Numbered from the stretch's first letter, positions 7,001 to 15,452 are shown. The stretch: 19,949 nt of DNA from Ruminococcaceae bacterium UBA7217 (GCA_002490425.1 DKTZ01000012.1:14077-34025), one strand, 5' to 3'. The notes: generated from the letters alone by a model not told the origin. A program made the numbers and translations.

Positions 7001-7946
7001 CTGCGTTACTCCTTAGAAATTTTTCCGCAATTAAAAATACGTCTTTAGCCATTGCGTCATTATTTTCATAATCGTCAGGGTAAATCCAATTTATATCTTT
7101 GTTTCGCCTAAACCATGTAAGCTGTCTTTTTGCGTAGCGTCTTGTTTCTCTTTTAAGGCTTTCGGTACACTCCTCAAGAGATTTTTCGCCTTTAAAATAG
7201 GGCGAAAGCTCCTTGTAGCCGATTGCCTGTGAAGCAGTCGTGTCACTGCTCAAATCGAAATATTCTTTAGCTTCATCCAAAAGCCCGTTTTGGAGCATTA
7301 TATCAACACGGCGGTTTATACGTGAATACAGAATTTCTCTGTCCCGGTAATTTATGCCGATATACAAAGGCTCATAGGGTGACTCAAAAATATGCGAATT
7401 TTCATACTGTTCGGTCATTGTTATGCCCGTTGAATGGAAAAGCGAGAGCGCTCTTACAATCCTGCTTTTGTCAGACGGATGAAGGCGTAAAGCGGTTTCA
7501 GGGTCAATTTCTTTTAACCGTAAAAGCAGATTTTCTCCGCCTAATGAGTCGTATTCATCAGATATTCTTTTTCTTATATTCTCGTCTGTTTTCTGAGGAC
7601 AAAATGAGATATTCTGCAAAAGCGAGTCAACATAAAGTCCTGTTCCGCCTGCAACTATAGGTAAATATCCGTTTACATTTATTTCCGAAATACATTTCTG
7701 CGCCTCATAAACAAAATCCGCAACGCTGAAACGAACATCAGTCAGTAAAAAGTCAATAAGAAAATGCTTAATTCCGCATTGCTCTTCCTCCGTCGGCTTG
7801 GCGGTTGCAATGTCCATACCCTTATAAATCTGCATTGAATCAGCAGAAACAATCTGCCCGTTAAATTTCTTGGCAAGCTCTACTGCAAGCGCAGTTTTGC
7901 CGGAGGCTGTAGGACCGACAACGGCGATTACGGGTATCTTTTCCAT
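6993..7946 (-). CDS. miaA: tRNA dimethylallyltransferase
   Basis: MiaA transfers a dimethylallyl group to N6 of A37 in tRNAs that read codons starting with U, giving i6A. In the 317-residue protein, the P-loop GPTASGKT is at 11-18 and the substrate segment SADSMQIYKGMDIATAKPT at 34-52. GGTGLYVDSLL, GINYRDREILYSRINRRVD, QAIGYKEL and RRYAKRQLTWFRR follow in family order. I prefer the ATG at 7946, which gives a TGATG one-base overlap with the mutL stop and seven bases to the AAGGA site; a GTG one codon earlier (7949) is also possible but is too close to that site. The product is the substrate of MiaB, encoded four genes upstream in the same array, so both steps to ms2i6A are co-encoded. Confidence 0.96.
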   Translation of the reverse strand: MEKIPVIAVVGPTASGKTALAVELAKKFNGQIVSADSMQIYKGMDIATAKPTEEEQCGIKHFLIDFLLTDVRFSVADFVYEAQKCISEINVNGYLPIVAGGTGLYVDSLLQNISFCPQKTDENIRKRISDEYDSLGGENLLLRLKEIDPETALRLHPSDKSRIVRALSLFHSTGITMTEQYENSHIFESPYEPLYIGINYRDREILYSRINRRVDIMLQNGLLDEAKEYFDLSSDTTASQAIGYKELSPYFKGEKSLEECTESLKRETRRYAKRQLTWFRRNKDINWIYPDDYENNDAMAKDVFLIAEKFLRSNADE

Positions 7947-9772
7947 CACTGTATCCTTCCGAACTGTTTTTCAAGCTCGTTTCTTGTAATTTCTATCATA
8001 ACAGGTCTGCCGTGGGGACAAAAACGCACTTTATCATCGTTCACAACTGTTTTTACAAGCTCATAAAGCTCTGTGGGGCTTGATTTATCCCCTGCTTTTA
8101 TTGCACTTCGGCAGGCAACATTGTGGTAAATCCAATCAAGATGTTCATTAGATATATCTCTTTTATTTTTTAGGAGATAACCTGCCAATTCACTTATAAG
8201 TGACGGAATATCCTCCCTGTCAAGAGGAGTGGGACAGCTTCGCACTATTACCGAACCGTTGCCGAAATCCTCGATTTCAAATCCGGCGTTTTTTATCAAA
8301 TCTATGTTTTCAAGCACAGCGGAATATTCATCCTTGCCGAGCGTTACGGAAACAGGCTCAAGCAAAAACTGACTGCCTAAATTCTGCTCTGTATTTTTAA
8401 GCCTATTAAAATTTATTCTTTCGTGAGCGGCGTGCTTATCTATAACAAAAACAGAGCCGTTCATTTCAAGGAAAATATAGGTTTTGAATGCCTCGCCCAG
8501 GATTTTAAAATCCTTATTGGGTGATGTATCCGCCGTTTCTTCTATACTGTCTTCATTTTTTGTTACAACTCTTTCTGTCTTTTGAACAGGTGGAAATTCA
8601 ATTTTCAAGCCGTCGCTGTCTTCATCTTCAATGTGGTACGCCTCATAATTTTTTACAGCATCATAAACAGTAAATATATTTTTAATCTGTTCTGCTTTTT
8701 TCGGCTCTTCAAAGACTGATGTTTTTTGAAAAACCTGCGGATTTACAGTTTGAGCAGATGTAATTTTTGCCTGCTTAAAGCTGTCAATACTGTCAAGTTC
8801 GGTTTTTACTGCGTGATATACTGCATCAAACAGCGCACGCTCATCGGAAAATCTGACCTCAATTTTTGACGGGTGAACATTAACATCAATTCGTTCGGGA
8901 TTTATTTCAATGAAAAGTACGCCGCCGGGGAATTTGCCGACCATAACCGTGTTTTTATAAGCCGCCTCAAATGCGGCTGTCACAGTTGAATTGCGTATAC
9001 TTCTGCCGTTTACAAAAAAGTACTGCATCCCTCTTGAGCCTCTTGAATTATAAGGCGGAGTTACAAGTCCGTGAACCCTTATTCCGCCCATCTCGGAATC
9101 AACGGAAATAAGCCCGTCGCAAAAATCCTTGCCGAAAGCCGAATAGCACACATTCTTAAGTTGACCGTCACCTGAAGTTACAAACACAGTCTTTCCGTCA
9201 CGGATAAATCTTACGGAAATTTGAGGATTTGCAAGAGCGATTTTCTCAACTGCCGCTGAAACATAATTTCCCTCGCTCACATCTTTTTTTAAAAATTTCA
9301 TTCTGGCAGGTGTATTGTAAAAAAGCTCACGCACAATAAATGTTGTGCCCAAAGCACAGCCTGCGTCAAAAATATCGGTTATTTCGCCACCTTCAATATT
9401 AAGACTTGTTCCGAACTCCTCGCCCTCGGTTCGGGTTATTAGATTCACCTTTGCAACAGCGGCAATTGACGGGAGAGCCTCACCGCGAAAGCCCAATGTC
9501 ATTATAGAATTTAAGTCGTCCGCGCTCGAAATTTTGCTTGTTGCGTGGCTTTGGAATGCAGTTTTAACATCTTCTCTCGCTATTCCGCAGCCGTTGTCGG
9601 TAACTCTTATAAACCTTATTCCGCCGTTCTGTATTTCAACTGTTACGGTATCAGCACCTGCGTCAACGGCATTTTCCATAAGCTCTTTTACAACGCTCGC
9701 GGGGCGTTCAACAACCTCGCCTGCGGCTATTAAATTAGAAATTTCCACGGGAAGCTTATTTATTTTTGCCAT
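7946..9772 (-). CDS. mutL: DNA mismatch repair protein MutL
   Basis: The 608-residue protein is an N-terminal GHKL ATPase joined by a linker to a C-terminal dimerisation/endonuclease domain. ATPase motifs are KELMENAVDAGA (29-40; Glu30 and Asn34), DNGCGI (59-64), SHATSK (75-80) and GFRGEAL (94-100). The linker (about 335-425) is acidic and poorly conserved. The C-terminal part has the metal-dependent nicking motif as DKHAAHERINFN (445-456), ACRSAIKAG (553-561) and CPHGRP (585-590), as in organisms without MutH. The last position of the first motif, usually Glu, is Asn456. It acts downstream of MutS, whose gene precedes it by 42 bases. The ATG follows a modest AGGTG site, and the stop overlaps the miaA start. 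Confidence 0.97.
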   Translation of the reverse strand: MAKINKLPVEISNLIAAGEVVERPASVVKELMENAVDAGADTVTVEIQNGGIRFIRVTDNGCGIAREDVKTAFQSHATSKISSADDLNSIMTLGFRGEALPSIAAVAKVNLITRTEGEEFGTSLNIEGGEITDIFDAGCALGTTFIVRELFYNTPARMKFLKKDVSEGNYVSAAVEKIALANPQISVRFIRDGKTVFVTSGDGQLKNVCYSAFGKDFCDGLISVDSEMGGIRVHGLVTPPYNSRGSRGMQYFFVNGRSIRNSTVTAAFEAAYKNTVMVGKFPGGVLFIEINPERIDVNVHPSKIEVRFSDERALFDAVYHAVKTELDSIDSFKQAKITSAQTVNPQVFQKTSVFEEPKKAEQIKNIFTVYDAVKNYEAYHIEDEDSDGLKIEFPPVQKTERVVTKNEDSIEETADTSPNKDFKILGEAFKTYIFLEMNGSVFVIDKHAAHERINFNRLKNTEQNLGSQFLLEPVSVTLGKDEYSAVLENIDLIKNAGFEIEDFGNGSVIVRSCPTPLDREDIPSLISELAGYLLKNKRDISNEHLDWIYHNVACRSAIKAGDKSSPTELYELVKTVVNDDKVRFCPHGRPVMIEITRNELEKQFGRIQ

Positions 9773-9814
9773 TTTCGCACCTGCCTTTACTTTATATTCA
9801 ATATGATATATTGC

Positions 9815-12424
9815 TTACTGCCTTGCCTCGCTTGAAAGCTCATTAAGTATGCTCATAGCTTCAATGGGTGTAAGCACATTTACATCAAGAGATTTAAGCC
9901 TTTCAATTATGCTCTCTGTTCTGCCGTCGTCAAATGAAATCTGCATATTTTCTTCAGTATCAAGCTCTGTCGGAATTTCCATATTCGGCTTCATTAAATC
10001 GTTATCCTCCAAGGCACGCAAAACTACCTTTGCCCTGTTTATTACTGCATCGGGAACTCCTGCCAATTTTGCAACCTCAATACCGTAGCTGCTGTCCGCA
10101 CCGCCCGCAACTATTCTGCGTAAAAATGTTAAATCGTCACCGCGCTTTTTAACAGCGACATTGAAGTTTTTAACTCCGCCAACCTGCTTTTCAAGCTCGG
10201 AAAGCTCGTGATAATGAGTTGCAAATAAGGTTTTAGCACCGATTTTCTTTTTATCCGCCAGAAATTCCACAACTGCCCGTGCAATGCTCATTCCGTCAAA
10301 GGTTGAAGTACCTCTGCCGATTTCATCAAGTATAACAAGGCTGTTCGAGGTGGCGAAAGACAAAATCTCCGCAACCTCATTCATTTCAACCATAAATGTA
10401 GACTGACCTGACGCTAAATCGTCGGACGCGCCAACACGGGTAAAAATTGCATCAACAATACCAATATCCGCTGAACGTGCAGGGACGAATGAGCCCATTT
10501 GAGCCATTAAAACGATTAGAGCAATCTGGCGCATATATGTGGATTTGCCTGCCATATTCGGACCTGTAATTATCATCATTCTGTTTTCGTCCCTGTCAAG
10601 AAGAGTATCGTTGGGAACGAAAATATTACCCTTTTGAAGTGCTTCAACAACGGGGTGTCGCCCCTCGGAAATGCGAATAACGCCTTTATCGTTAATGTCC
10701 GGTCTTGTATAATTATTCTGTACCGCAACTGCGGACAGAGAACAAATAACATCTAAAAGAGCAAGTGAATGAGACGTAATTTGCGTTCTTATGTATTCGC
10801 CTGCAATTTTTTTGCGTATGGAATTGAGAATTTCATATTCAAGGCTTATTATTCTTTCCTGTGCGCCGAGAACCTTTGTTTCAAGTGCTTTCAGCTCCTC
10901 AGTTATGTAGCGCTCACAGTTAGTAAGGGTCTGCTTGCGGATATAATGCTCGGGCACAAGCTCCTTGTAGGAATTGAGTACCTCAAAGAAATATCCGAAA
11001 ACCTTGTTATATCCGATTTTAAGCTTTTTGATACCTGTCTTTTCCTGTTCCTCCGCCTCAAGCTTTGTAAGAATGTCACGCCCGCCGTTTACGATACTGC
11101 GAAGCTCGTCAAGCTCTTTGTTAAAACCGTCTTTAATCATTCCGCCCTCGCGGACTGAAAACGGAGCGTCCTCGGAAATGGATACATCAATAAGCGAGCA
11201 AACATCCTCCAAAACGTCAAGCTCATTATATACGGACTTTAATAAGTTACATTCACTGTTCGCAATATTCGCCTTGATTTCGGGGAGCTTTTTAAGAGTT
11301 GACAAAAGTGAGAGAAGTTCTTTTGCATTAGCGGTATTATAAACAACACGGGTCATTAAACGTTCAATATCGTAAACTCCCGAAAGAAGCTTCATTTCGC
11401 TTTCACGAACCTCTGTTTTCCCGTACATCTCGTCAACAGCATTAAGCCGTCTTGAAATTTCGGCGCAATCGTAAAGCGGTCGCTCAAGGAATGAGCGTAA
11501 CATTCTTTTGCCCATTGCAGTTTTTGTTTTATCAAGCACCCATAAAAGCGAGCCTTTTGTATTGCGGTCACGCATTGTTTCAATAAGCTCAAGGTTTCGG
11601 ATTGCAGACAAGCCGAGCTTCATAAATTTCGCATCGGTGTAAAAATTGACGTTTTTAATATTGTCAAGCTCTCTTTTTTGCGTTGATTCAAGATACATCA
11701 GCACCGCACCCAGAGCCTTAACGGCACTTTCTCTTCCGTTCAGGGACAGAGATGCTAAATCGGAAATATCAAAATGATTTTTAATAATTTTGGTGCATTT
11801 TTCAATATCAAATTCATCGGTTAATATTTCAACAGATGCTTCAAGCTTTTTGGATATAAATTCCGAAAGCTTCGGAAAAGAAACCGCTTCTTTATTCATA
11901 ATAAGCTCTGACGGGTTATACCTGCCGATTTCATTCATTGTTCTCTGCTCGGTGTTTTCCGAAAATTCGGTAAGATTGACCTCACCTGTTGAAATATCAA
12001 CAAAGCCTAAGCCCACTTTGCCGTCAAAGGCACAGACAGAGGCTAAATAATTGTTCTTTGACTCGTCAAGCATTGAGCTTTCAATGACTGTGCCGGGAGT
12101 TACAATTCTTATTACGTCACGTTTAACTATACCTTTAGCTAAAGCGGGGTCCTCGGTTTGCTCGCAAATCGCTACTTTATAGCCTGCCGCAACAAGCTTT
12201 GCTATATAAGAATCAACGCTGTGGAACGGAACGCCGCACATTGGCGCACGCTCCTCCTGCCCGCAGTCTCTGCCGGTTAAGACCAAATCAAGCTCTTTTG
12301 ACGCAATTTTTGCATCGTCGTAGAACATTTCGTAAAAATCGCCGAGACGGAACATAAGAATAGCGTCCTTATAATTTTCTTTAATTTCAAAGTACTGTTT
12401 CATCATCGGTGAAAGCTCTGCCAT
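9815..12424 (-). CDS. mutS: DNA mismatch repair protein MutS
   Basis: MutS recognises mismatches and small loops and recruits MutL. The 869-residue protein has the mismatch-reading motif GDFYEMF near residue 30 (Phe30 and Glu32 are the intercalating Phe and the hydrogen-bonding Glu). The lever/clamp domains follow, then the ABC-type ATPase: Walker A GPNMAGKST (621-629), signature region around DLASGQSTFMVEM, Walker B LVILDEIGRGT with Asp700 and Glu701, and the THYHE switch histidine near 737. QISFDD at about 828-833 resembles the beta-clamp binding motif found near the C-terminus of Bacillus MutS. A strong purine-rich site (GAGGGGG) precedes the ATG. This is the MutS1 type; MutS2 would lack the N-terminal FxE motif and carry a Smr domain. 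Confidence 0.98.
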   Translation of the reverse strand: MAELSPMMKQYFEIKENYKDAILMFRLGDFYEMFYDDAKIASKELDLVLTGRDCGQEERAPMCGVPFHSVDSYIAKLVAAGYKVAICEQTEDPALAKGIVKRDVIRIVTPGTVIESSMLDESKNNYLASVCAFDGKVGLGFVDISTGEVNLTEFSENTEQRTMNEIGRYNPSELIMNKEAVSFPKLSEFISKKLEASVEILTDEFDIEKCTKIIKNHFDISDLASLSLNGRESAVKALGAVLMYLESTQKRELDNIKNVNFYTDAKFMKLGLSAIRNLELIETMRDRNTKGSLLWVLDKTKTAMGKRMLRSFLERPLYDCAEISRRLNAVDEMYGKTEVRESEMKLLSGVYDIERLMTRVVYNTANAKELLSLLSTLKKLPEIKANIANSECNLLKSVYNELDVLEDVCSLIDVSISEDAPFSVREGGMIKDGFNKELDELRSIVNGGRDILTKLEAEEQEKTGIKKLKIGYNKVFGYFFEVLNSYKELVPEHYIRKQTLTNCERYITEELKALETKVLGAQERIISLEYEILNSIRKKIAGEYIRTQITSHSLALLDVICSLSAVAVQNNYTRPDINDKGVIRISEGRHPVVEALQKGNIFVPNDTLLDRDENRMMIITGPNMAGKSTYMRQIALIVLMAQMGSFVPARSADIGIVDAIFTRVGASDDLASGQSTFMVEMNEVAEILSFATSNSLVILDEIGRGTSTFDGMSIARAVVEFLADKKKIGAKTLFATHYHELSELEKQVGGVKNFNVAVKKRGDDLTFLRRIVAGGADSSYGIEVAKLAGVPDAVINRAKVVLRALEDNDLMKPNMEIPTELDTEENMQISFDDGRTESIIERLKSLDVNVLTPIEAMSILNELSSEARQ

Positions 12425-12454
12425 ATCTTATGTCCCCCTCTCTTTCCGAAAATA

Positions 12455-12886
12455 TTATTCGTGATTATGGTCGCAATCGCCGCCGCAGCAAGAGCAGTCG
12501 CCGCTACAGCCTTCATCATGTGCAGTAGGGTCGCAGGTTGCGGGGTCGTCGCCGTTTACGCAAAGAGCAAGAATACCTGTAAGGTAGTTCATCATATCGT
12601 CAATATCTTTTCTTGCCATTTCGTAATTACGCATATTAGAGTTTTGCATAATTTCGGTATAAACGCCTCTGAACTCCTCGTCATAAGCCTTAAGCTTACC
12701 CTCGTCGGCATTTTCCTTAGCAGCCTCGTGTTGATATGAAATCTGAATAAGCTGAATTTTTCCCATAAGCTCGCCGAGAGCTGTGTCTTTATCATTTGCC
12801 TCTTTAGCGGCAATAAATTTCTTGTAGCGCTCATCCTTTTGAATTTCTGCGCCAAGCTCTCTTGTAAGTTTTTCAAGATTGTCCAT
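12455..12886 (-). CDS. YlbF/YmcA-family protein with Cys-rich C-terminal tail
   Basis: Residues 1-105 of this 143-residue protein form the helical YlbF/YmcA domain (repeated charged helices, IQISYQHEAAK, MARKDIDDMMNYLTGIL). In Bacillus, YmcA, YlbF and YaaT form a complex that affects RNase Y activity, biofilm formation and sporulation and has been reported to carry iron-sulfur clusters. The location between miaB and mutS matches Bacillus ymcA, so YmcA is the closer positional counterpart. The last 26 residues contain six Cys (118, 127, 131, 133, 134, 138) and three His (123, 140, 142) in a Gly/Asp-rich context, which looks metal- or cluster-binding. A seventh Cys is at 109. The ATG follows AAGGAG with seven bases spacing. 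Family assignment is good; the tail's role is inference. Confidence 0.85.
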   Translation of the reverse strand: MDNLEKLTRELGAEIQKDERYKKFIAAKEANDKDTALGELMGKIQLIQISYQHEAAKENADEGKLKAYDEEFRGVYTEIMQNSNMRNYEMARKDIDDMMNYLTGILALCVNGDDPATCDPTAHDEGCSGDCSCCGGDCDHNHE

Positions 12887-12912
12887 TGTTTTACTCCTTT
12901 ATTTTTTTATCA

Positions 12913-12935
12913 TTTATAATTATTTTAATTATAAA
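12913..12935. repeat. Perfect AT-only hairpin between miaB and the ylbF/ymcA-like gene
   Basis: TTTATAATTA and its exact reverse complement TAATTATAAA flank a TTT loop, a 10-bp stem made only of A and T in the 49-base gap between the two genes. There is no T-run after it on the minus strand, so a normal intrinsic terminator is unlikely. It could be an mRNA-processing site, a protein-binding palindrome or a chance feature of AT-rich spacer. The stem contains a TATAAT hexamer without a recognisable -35. Confidence 0.5.
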
Positions 12936-14348
12936 CTAATTATTTACAAGCTCGCCTCTGACTATCCAGTTGAGCGGCTCGGTAACCATAACATTGCAAA
13001 ATTTGCCGATAAGTGAGTTATCACCCTTAAATTCGATAACAATATTACCGTCGGTTCTGCCTGCAAGAAGTCCGCTGTTATTTTTACTTTCACCCTCGCA
13101 AAGCACACGGTATGTTTTACCTTTCATTTTTGCGTTATGATTTGCCGCTATCGACTCCTGCAAGTCGCAAAGCTCTTTAAACCATTTTGCTTTTTCACTG
13201 TGAGGAACGGGGTCGGGCATTTTTTCTGCCTTTGTGCCTTTTCTCGGTGAAAAAATAAATGTGAAAAGAGATGTAAATTCAACTTCTTTAACAAGTGACA
13301 GTGTGTCGCAAAATTCCTCATAGGTTTCGCCGGGGAAGCCTACAATAACATCGCTGGTAAGTGACAGACCGTCAATTTTTTCCTTTGCATAATTTATAAG
13401 TTCAAGATACTTTTCTCTTGTATAACGGCGATTCATTTCGCCGAGGACTCTGTTGTTGCCCGACTGAAACGGCAAATGAATATGCTTTGACGCTTTTTCG
13501 CACTGCGCTATTGTATCAATCAGCTCGTGCGTGCAGTCCTTTGGATGTGAGGTCATAAAACGGATTGTAAAATCGCCGTCGAGAGCGTTAATTCTTCGCA
13601 AAAGCTCGGAAAAATTGATATTCTCCTCCAAGCCTTTACCGTAGGAATTGACATTTTGACCGAGGAGAGTAATATCCTTGTACCCCTCGGCTATTATTTG
13701 CTTTGCTTCGTTAATTATGTCCTCTGATTTTCGGCTGCGCTCCCTGCCCCTTACGTACGGCACAACGCAATAACTGCAAAAGTTGTCGCACCCGTACATT
13801 ATGGGAAGCCACGCCTTTGCCGTTCTGTCACGGTAAACGGGCAGTCCCTCAGCAATTTCACCGTCAATATCGAATGCTGAAACAACACGCTTTTTACGGG
13901 TTAAATACTGCTTTAAAAGCTCAGGCAAAAGATAATGAGCGTGCGTACCGAAAACAATATCGACAAACGGATAGCTGTTGTATATTTTCTCCCTGATATG
14001 CTCCTGTTGCATCATACAACCGCAAAGCGCAATTATAAGCTCAGGCTTATCTTTTTTCAGCTTTTTAACCGCGCCAACATTGCCGAAAACTCTGTCCTCG
14101 GCGTGTTCACGGATAGCGCAGGTGTTATACAATATCAAATCGGCATCGGCGACTTCCTCTGTCATCTGAAAGCCCATTTTACAGAGCATTCCTTTAATGC
14201 GCTCACTGTCCGAAACATTGCCCTGGCAGCCGTATGTATGAACAAAAGCAAGAGGAATTCTGCCGAAACGAAGCAGTAAAAGCTCTTTTACGCTTTCGGC
14301 AATTTTCTTTTGCTCTTCTATTTTTTCTTTTGGGGTAAACTGTGTCAA
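12936..14348 (-). CDS. miaB: tRNA-2-methylthio-N6-dimethylallyladenosine synthase
   Basis: MiaB is a radical-SAM methylthiotransferase that converts i6A37 (made by MiaA) into ms2i6A37. With the TTG start at 14348 the protein has 470 residues. The UPF0004 domain supplies three cysteines for the auxiliary 4Fe-4S cluster (Cys41 in YGCQ, Cys77 in NTCAIR, Cys111 in CGCM). The radical-SAM cluster is CDNFCSYC (Cys187, 191, 194), followed by VVPYVRGRERSR. A C-terminal TRAM-like domain includes the segment with LAGRTDGNIVIEF. The TTG is chosen because GAGGAG (14356-14361) lies seven bases upstream; a farther in-frame TTG at 14378 has no such site and would put this sequence inside the gene. The MTTase relative MtaB has different flanking residues, and the miaA/mutS context supports MiaB. 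Confidence 0.95.
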   Translation of the reverse strand: MTQFTPKEKIEEQKKIAESVKELLLLRFGRIPLAFVHTYGCQGNVSDSERIKGMLCKMGFQMTEEVADADLILYNTCAIREHAEDRVFGNVGAVKKLKKDKPELIIALCGCMMQQEHIREKIYNSYPFVDIVFGTHAHYLLPELLKQYLTRKKRVVSAFDIDGEIAEGLPVYRDRTAKAWLPIMYGCDNFCSYCVVPYVRGRERSRKSEDIINEAKQIIAEGYKDITLLGQNVNSYGKGLEENINFSELLRRINALDGDFTIRFMTSHPKDCTHELIDTIAQCEKASKHIHLPFQSGNNRVLGEMNRRYTREKYLELINYAKEKIDGLSLTSDVIVGFPGETYEEFCDTLSLVKEVEFTSLFTFIFSPRKGTKAEKMPDPVPHSEKAKWFKELCDLQESIAANHNAKMKGKTYRVLCEGESKNNSGLLAGRTDGNIVIEFKGDNSLIGKFCNVMVTEPLNWIVRGELVNN

Positions 14349-14355
14349 TTTTGTT

Positions 14356-14361
14356 CTCCTC
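14356..14361 (-). promoter_or_regulatory. Ribosome binding site that sets the TTG start of miaB
   Basis: GAGGAG on the minus strand overlaps the hydrolase stop codon (TGA, 14360-14362) and lies seven bases before TTG at 14348. This favours re-initiation after the hydrolase and excludes the longer reading from 14378. Confidence 0.8.
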
Positions 14362-15298
14362 AGTCTATTTGATAACAATTGTGAATAAATTTAAGGATAT
14401 CGTTGTAAACTCTGTCATTATCCTCTTCATTAAGGATTTCATGGCGAAGTCCGGGGTAAAGCACAACTTCAGGCTCAATTCCTGCCTCAACAAGATTGTC
14501 GGCAACAGCCAAAACGCCCCTGCCCTTTGAGCCGACGGGGTCATTTGCGCCCGAAATTATGAATATCGGTAAATCCTGCGGTAGCTTATACGCCCAAGTA
14601 TCTTCGCAGGCCTCGCAGATTACTGCAAACATATCGCGGTAGCCGCGAAGAGTATATGTAAATCCGCAAAGTCCGTCGTTAGAAAAAGCAAGCCTGTTTT
14701 CAGCGTCAACAGAAAGCCAAGCAAGAGGGTTGTCCTTTTCTCCTACAATTAAAGATGCACCCTTGTTAAGCAAATCGCCTATTGCGTCAACACGGCGTTT
14801 TTCACCGTATTTTTCACATACTGCATCAAACAGAGGCAAAAGTGCCGAGGAAATGTCTGGCACTTCGCCTGTTCCGCAAAGAATTAAACCGTTTAGCTCC
14901 TCGCCGAAATGAGCGACGTAAACCCTTGCGCAGAAAGACCCCATACTGTGACCAAAAAGAAAATAAGGCAAATCGGGATTTCTCTTTTTCATTATTTTAG
15001 TGAGAATGTGCATATCGTCAACAAGACGCTTGTCCCCGTCGATAGGAGCGAAATAGCCGATTTCGGAACGGTCATTAATGCTCTTTCCGTGGCCTATATG
15101 GTCGTTTCCGCAAACAATAAACCCGTTTGAAGCCATAAAGCGGGCAAAATCATCATATCTGTCAATATGCTCCGCCATTCCGTGAGTTAACTGCAAAATG
15201 CCTATCGGAGCCGCTGAATCGTCCTCCCAAATTAAAGTATGTACTCGATTTACTCCGTTTGAAGAATTAAAATAAGCCTCTTTTTTGACTATTGCCAT
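14360..15298 (-). CDS. Alpha/beta hydrolase, monoacylglycerol lipase/lysophospholipase-like
   Basis: This 312-residue serine hydrolase belongs to the 'serine aminopeptidase S33 / Hydrolase_4' group that includes monoglyceride lipases and lysophospholipases. LTHGMAEHIDRYDDFA (38-53) is the oxyanion-hole region typical of that group. The nucleophile elbow is GHSMG (116-120, Ser118), the acid is probably Asp253 in SGANDPVG, and the base His286 in PGLRHEILNE. There is no signal peptide, so it should be cytoplasmic. The ATG at 15298 is chosen because GGAGGG lies six bases upstream; 12 more codons are open upstream but lack a site. It is the first gene after a strong promoter and thus heads the long array. 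Substrate is inferred only from family resemblance. Confidence 0.88.
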   Translation of the reverse strand: MAIVKKEAYFNSSNGVNRVHTLIWEDDSAAPIGILQLTHGMAEHIDRYDDFARFMASNGFIVCGNDHIGHGKSINDRSEIGYFAPIDGDKRLVDDMHILTKIMKKRNPDLPYFLFGHSMGSFCARVYVAHFGEELNGLILCGTGEVPDISSALLPLFDAVCEKYGEKRRVDAIGDLLNKGASLIVGEKDNPLAWLSVDAENRLAFSNDGLCGFTYTLRGYRDMFAVICEACEDTWAYKLPQDLPIFIISGANDPVGSKGRGVLAVADNLVEAGIEPEVVLYPGLRHEILNEEDNDRVYNDILKFIHNCYQID

Positions 15299-15304
15299 AG
15301 TTTT

Positions 15305-15310
15305 CCCTCC
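15305..15310 (-). promoter_or_regulatory. Ribosome binding site of the alpha/beta hydrolase
   Basis: GGAGGG on the minus strand, six bases before ATG at 15298. It decides the start over the upstream in-frame ATG at 15334. The base run CCGAT at 15309-15313 overlaps it and can pair with ATCGG at 15347-15351 in the leader. Confidence 0.8.
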
Positions 15311-15393
15311 GATAAGGCGAAGAGAGCCGAACACTATGCAGTTCTAATCGGTCGAATTCCGCCTTAAGCATAATAACTCATAATAATGAAAAT

Positions 15394-15422
15394 ATTATAC
15401 TATATTTAATTAAATTTGTCAT
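15394..15422 (-). promoter_or_regulatory. Near-consensus sigma-A promoter heading the 15-gene array
   Basis: On the minus strand ATGACA (15417-15422, five of six to TTGACA) is separated by exactly 17 bases from a perfect TATAAT (15394-15399). Transcription should start near 15387 and give a leader of about 90 bases before the hydrolase ATG. The spacer is very AT-rich. This is the best promoter match in the window. Confidence 0.8.
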
Positions 15423-15452
15423 CACTATTTTTTAAAAAAGTAAAATAAAAAG

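Noticed and set aside
14349..14378. Ten-codon N-terminal extension of miaB from a TTG at 14378
   Set aside because: It has no ribosome site and contains the GAGGAG that serves the TTG at 14348; it would also overlap the hydrolase gene by 19 bases.
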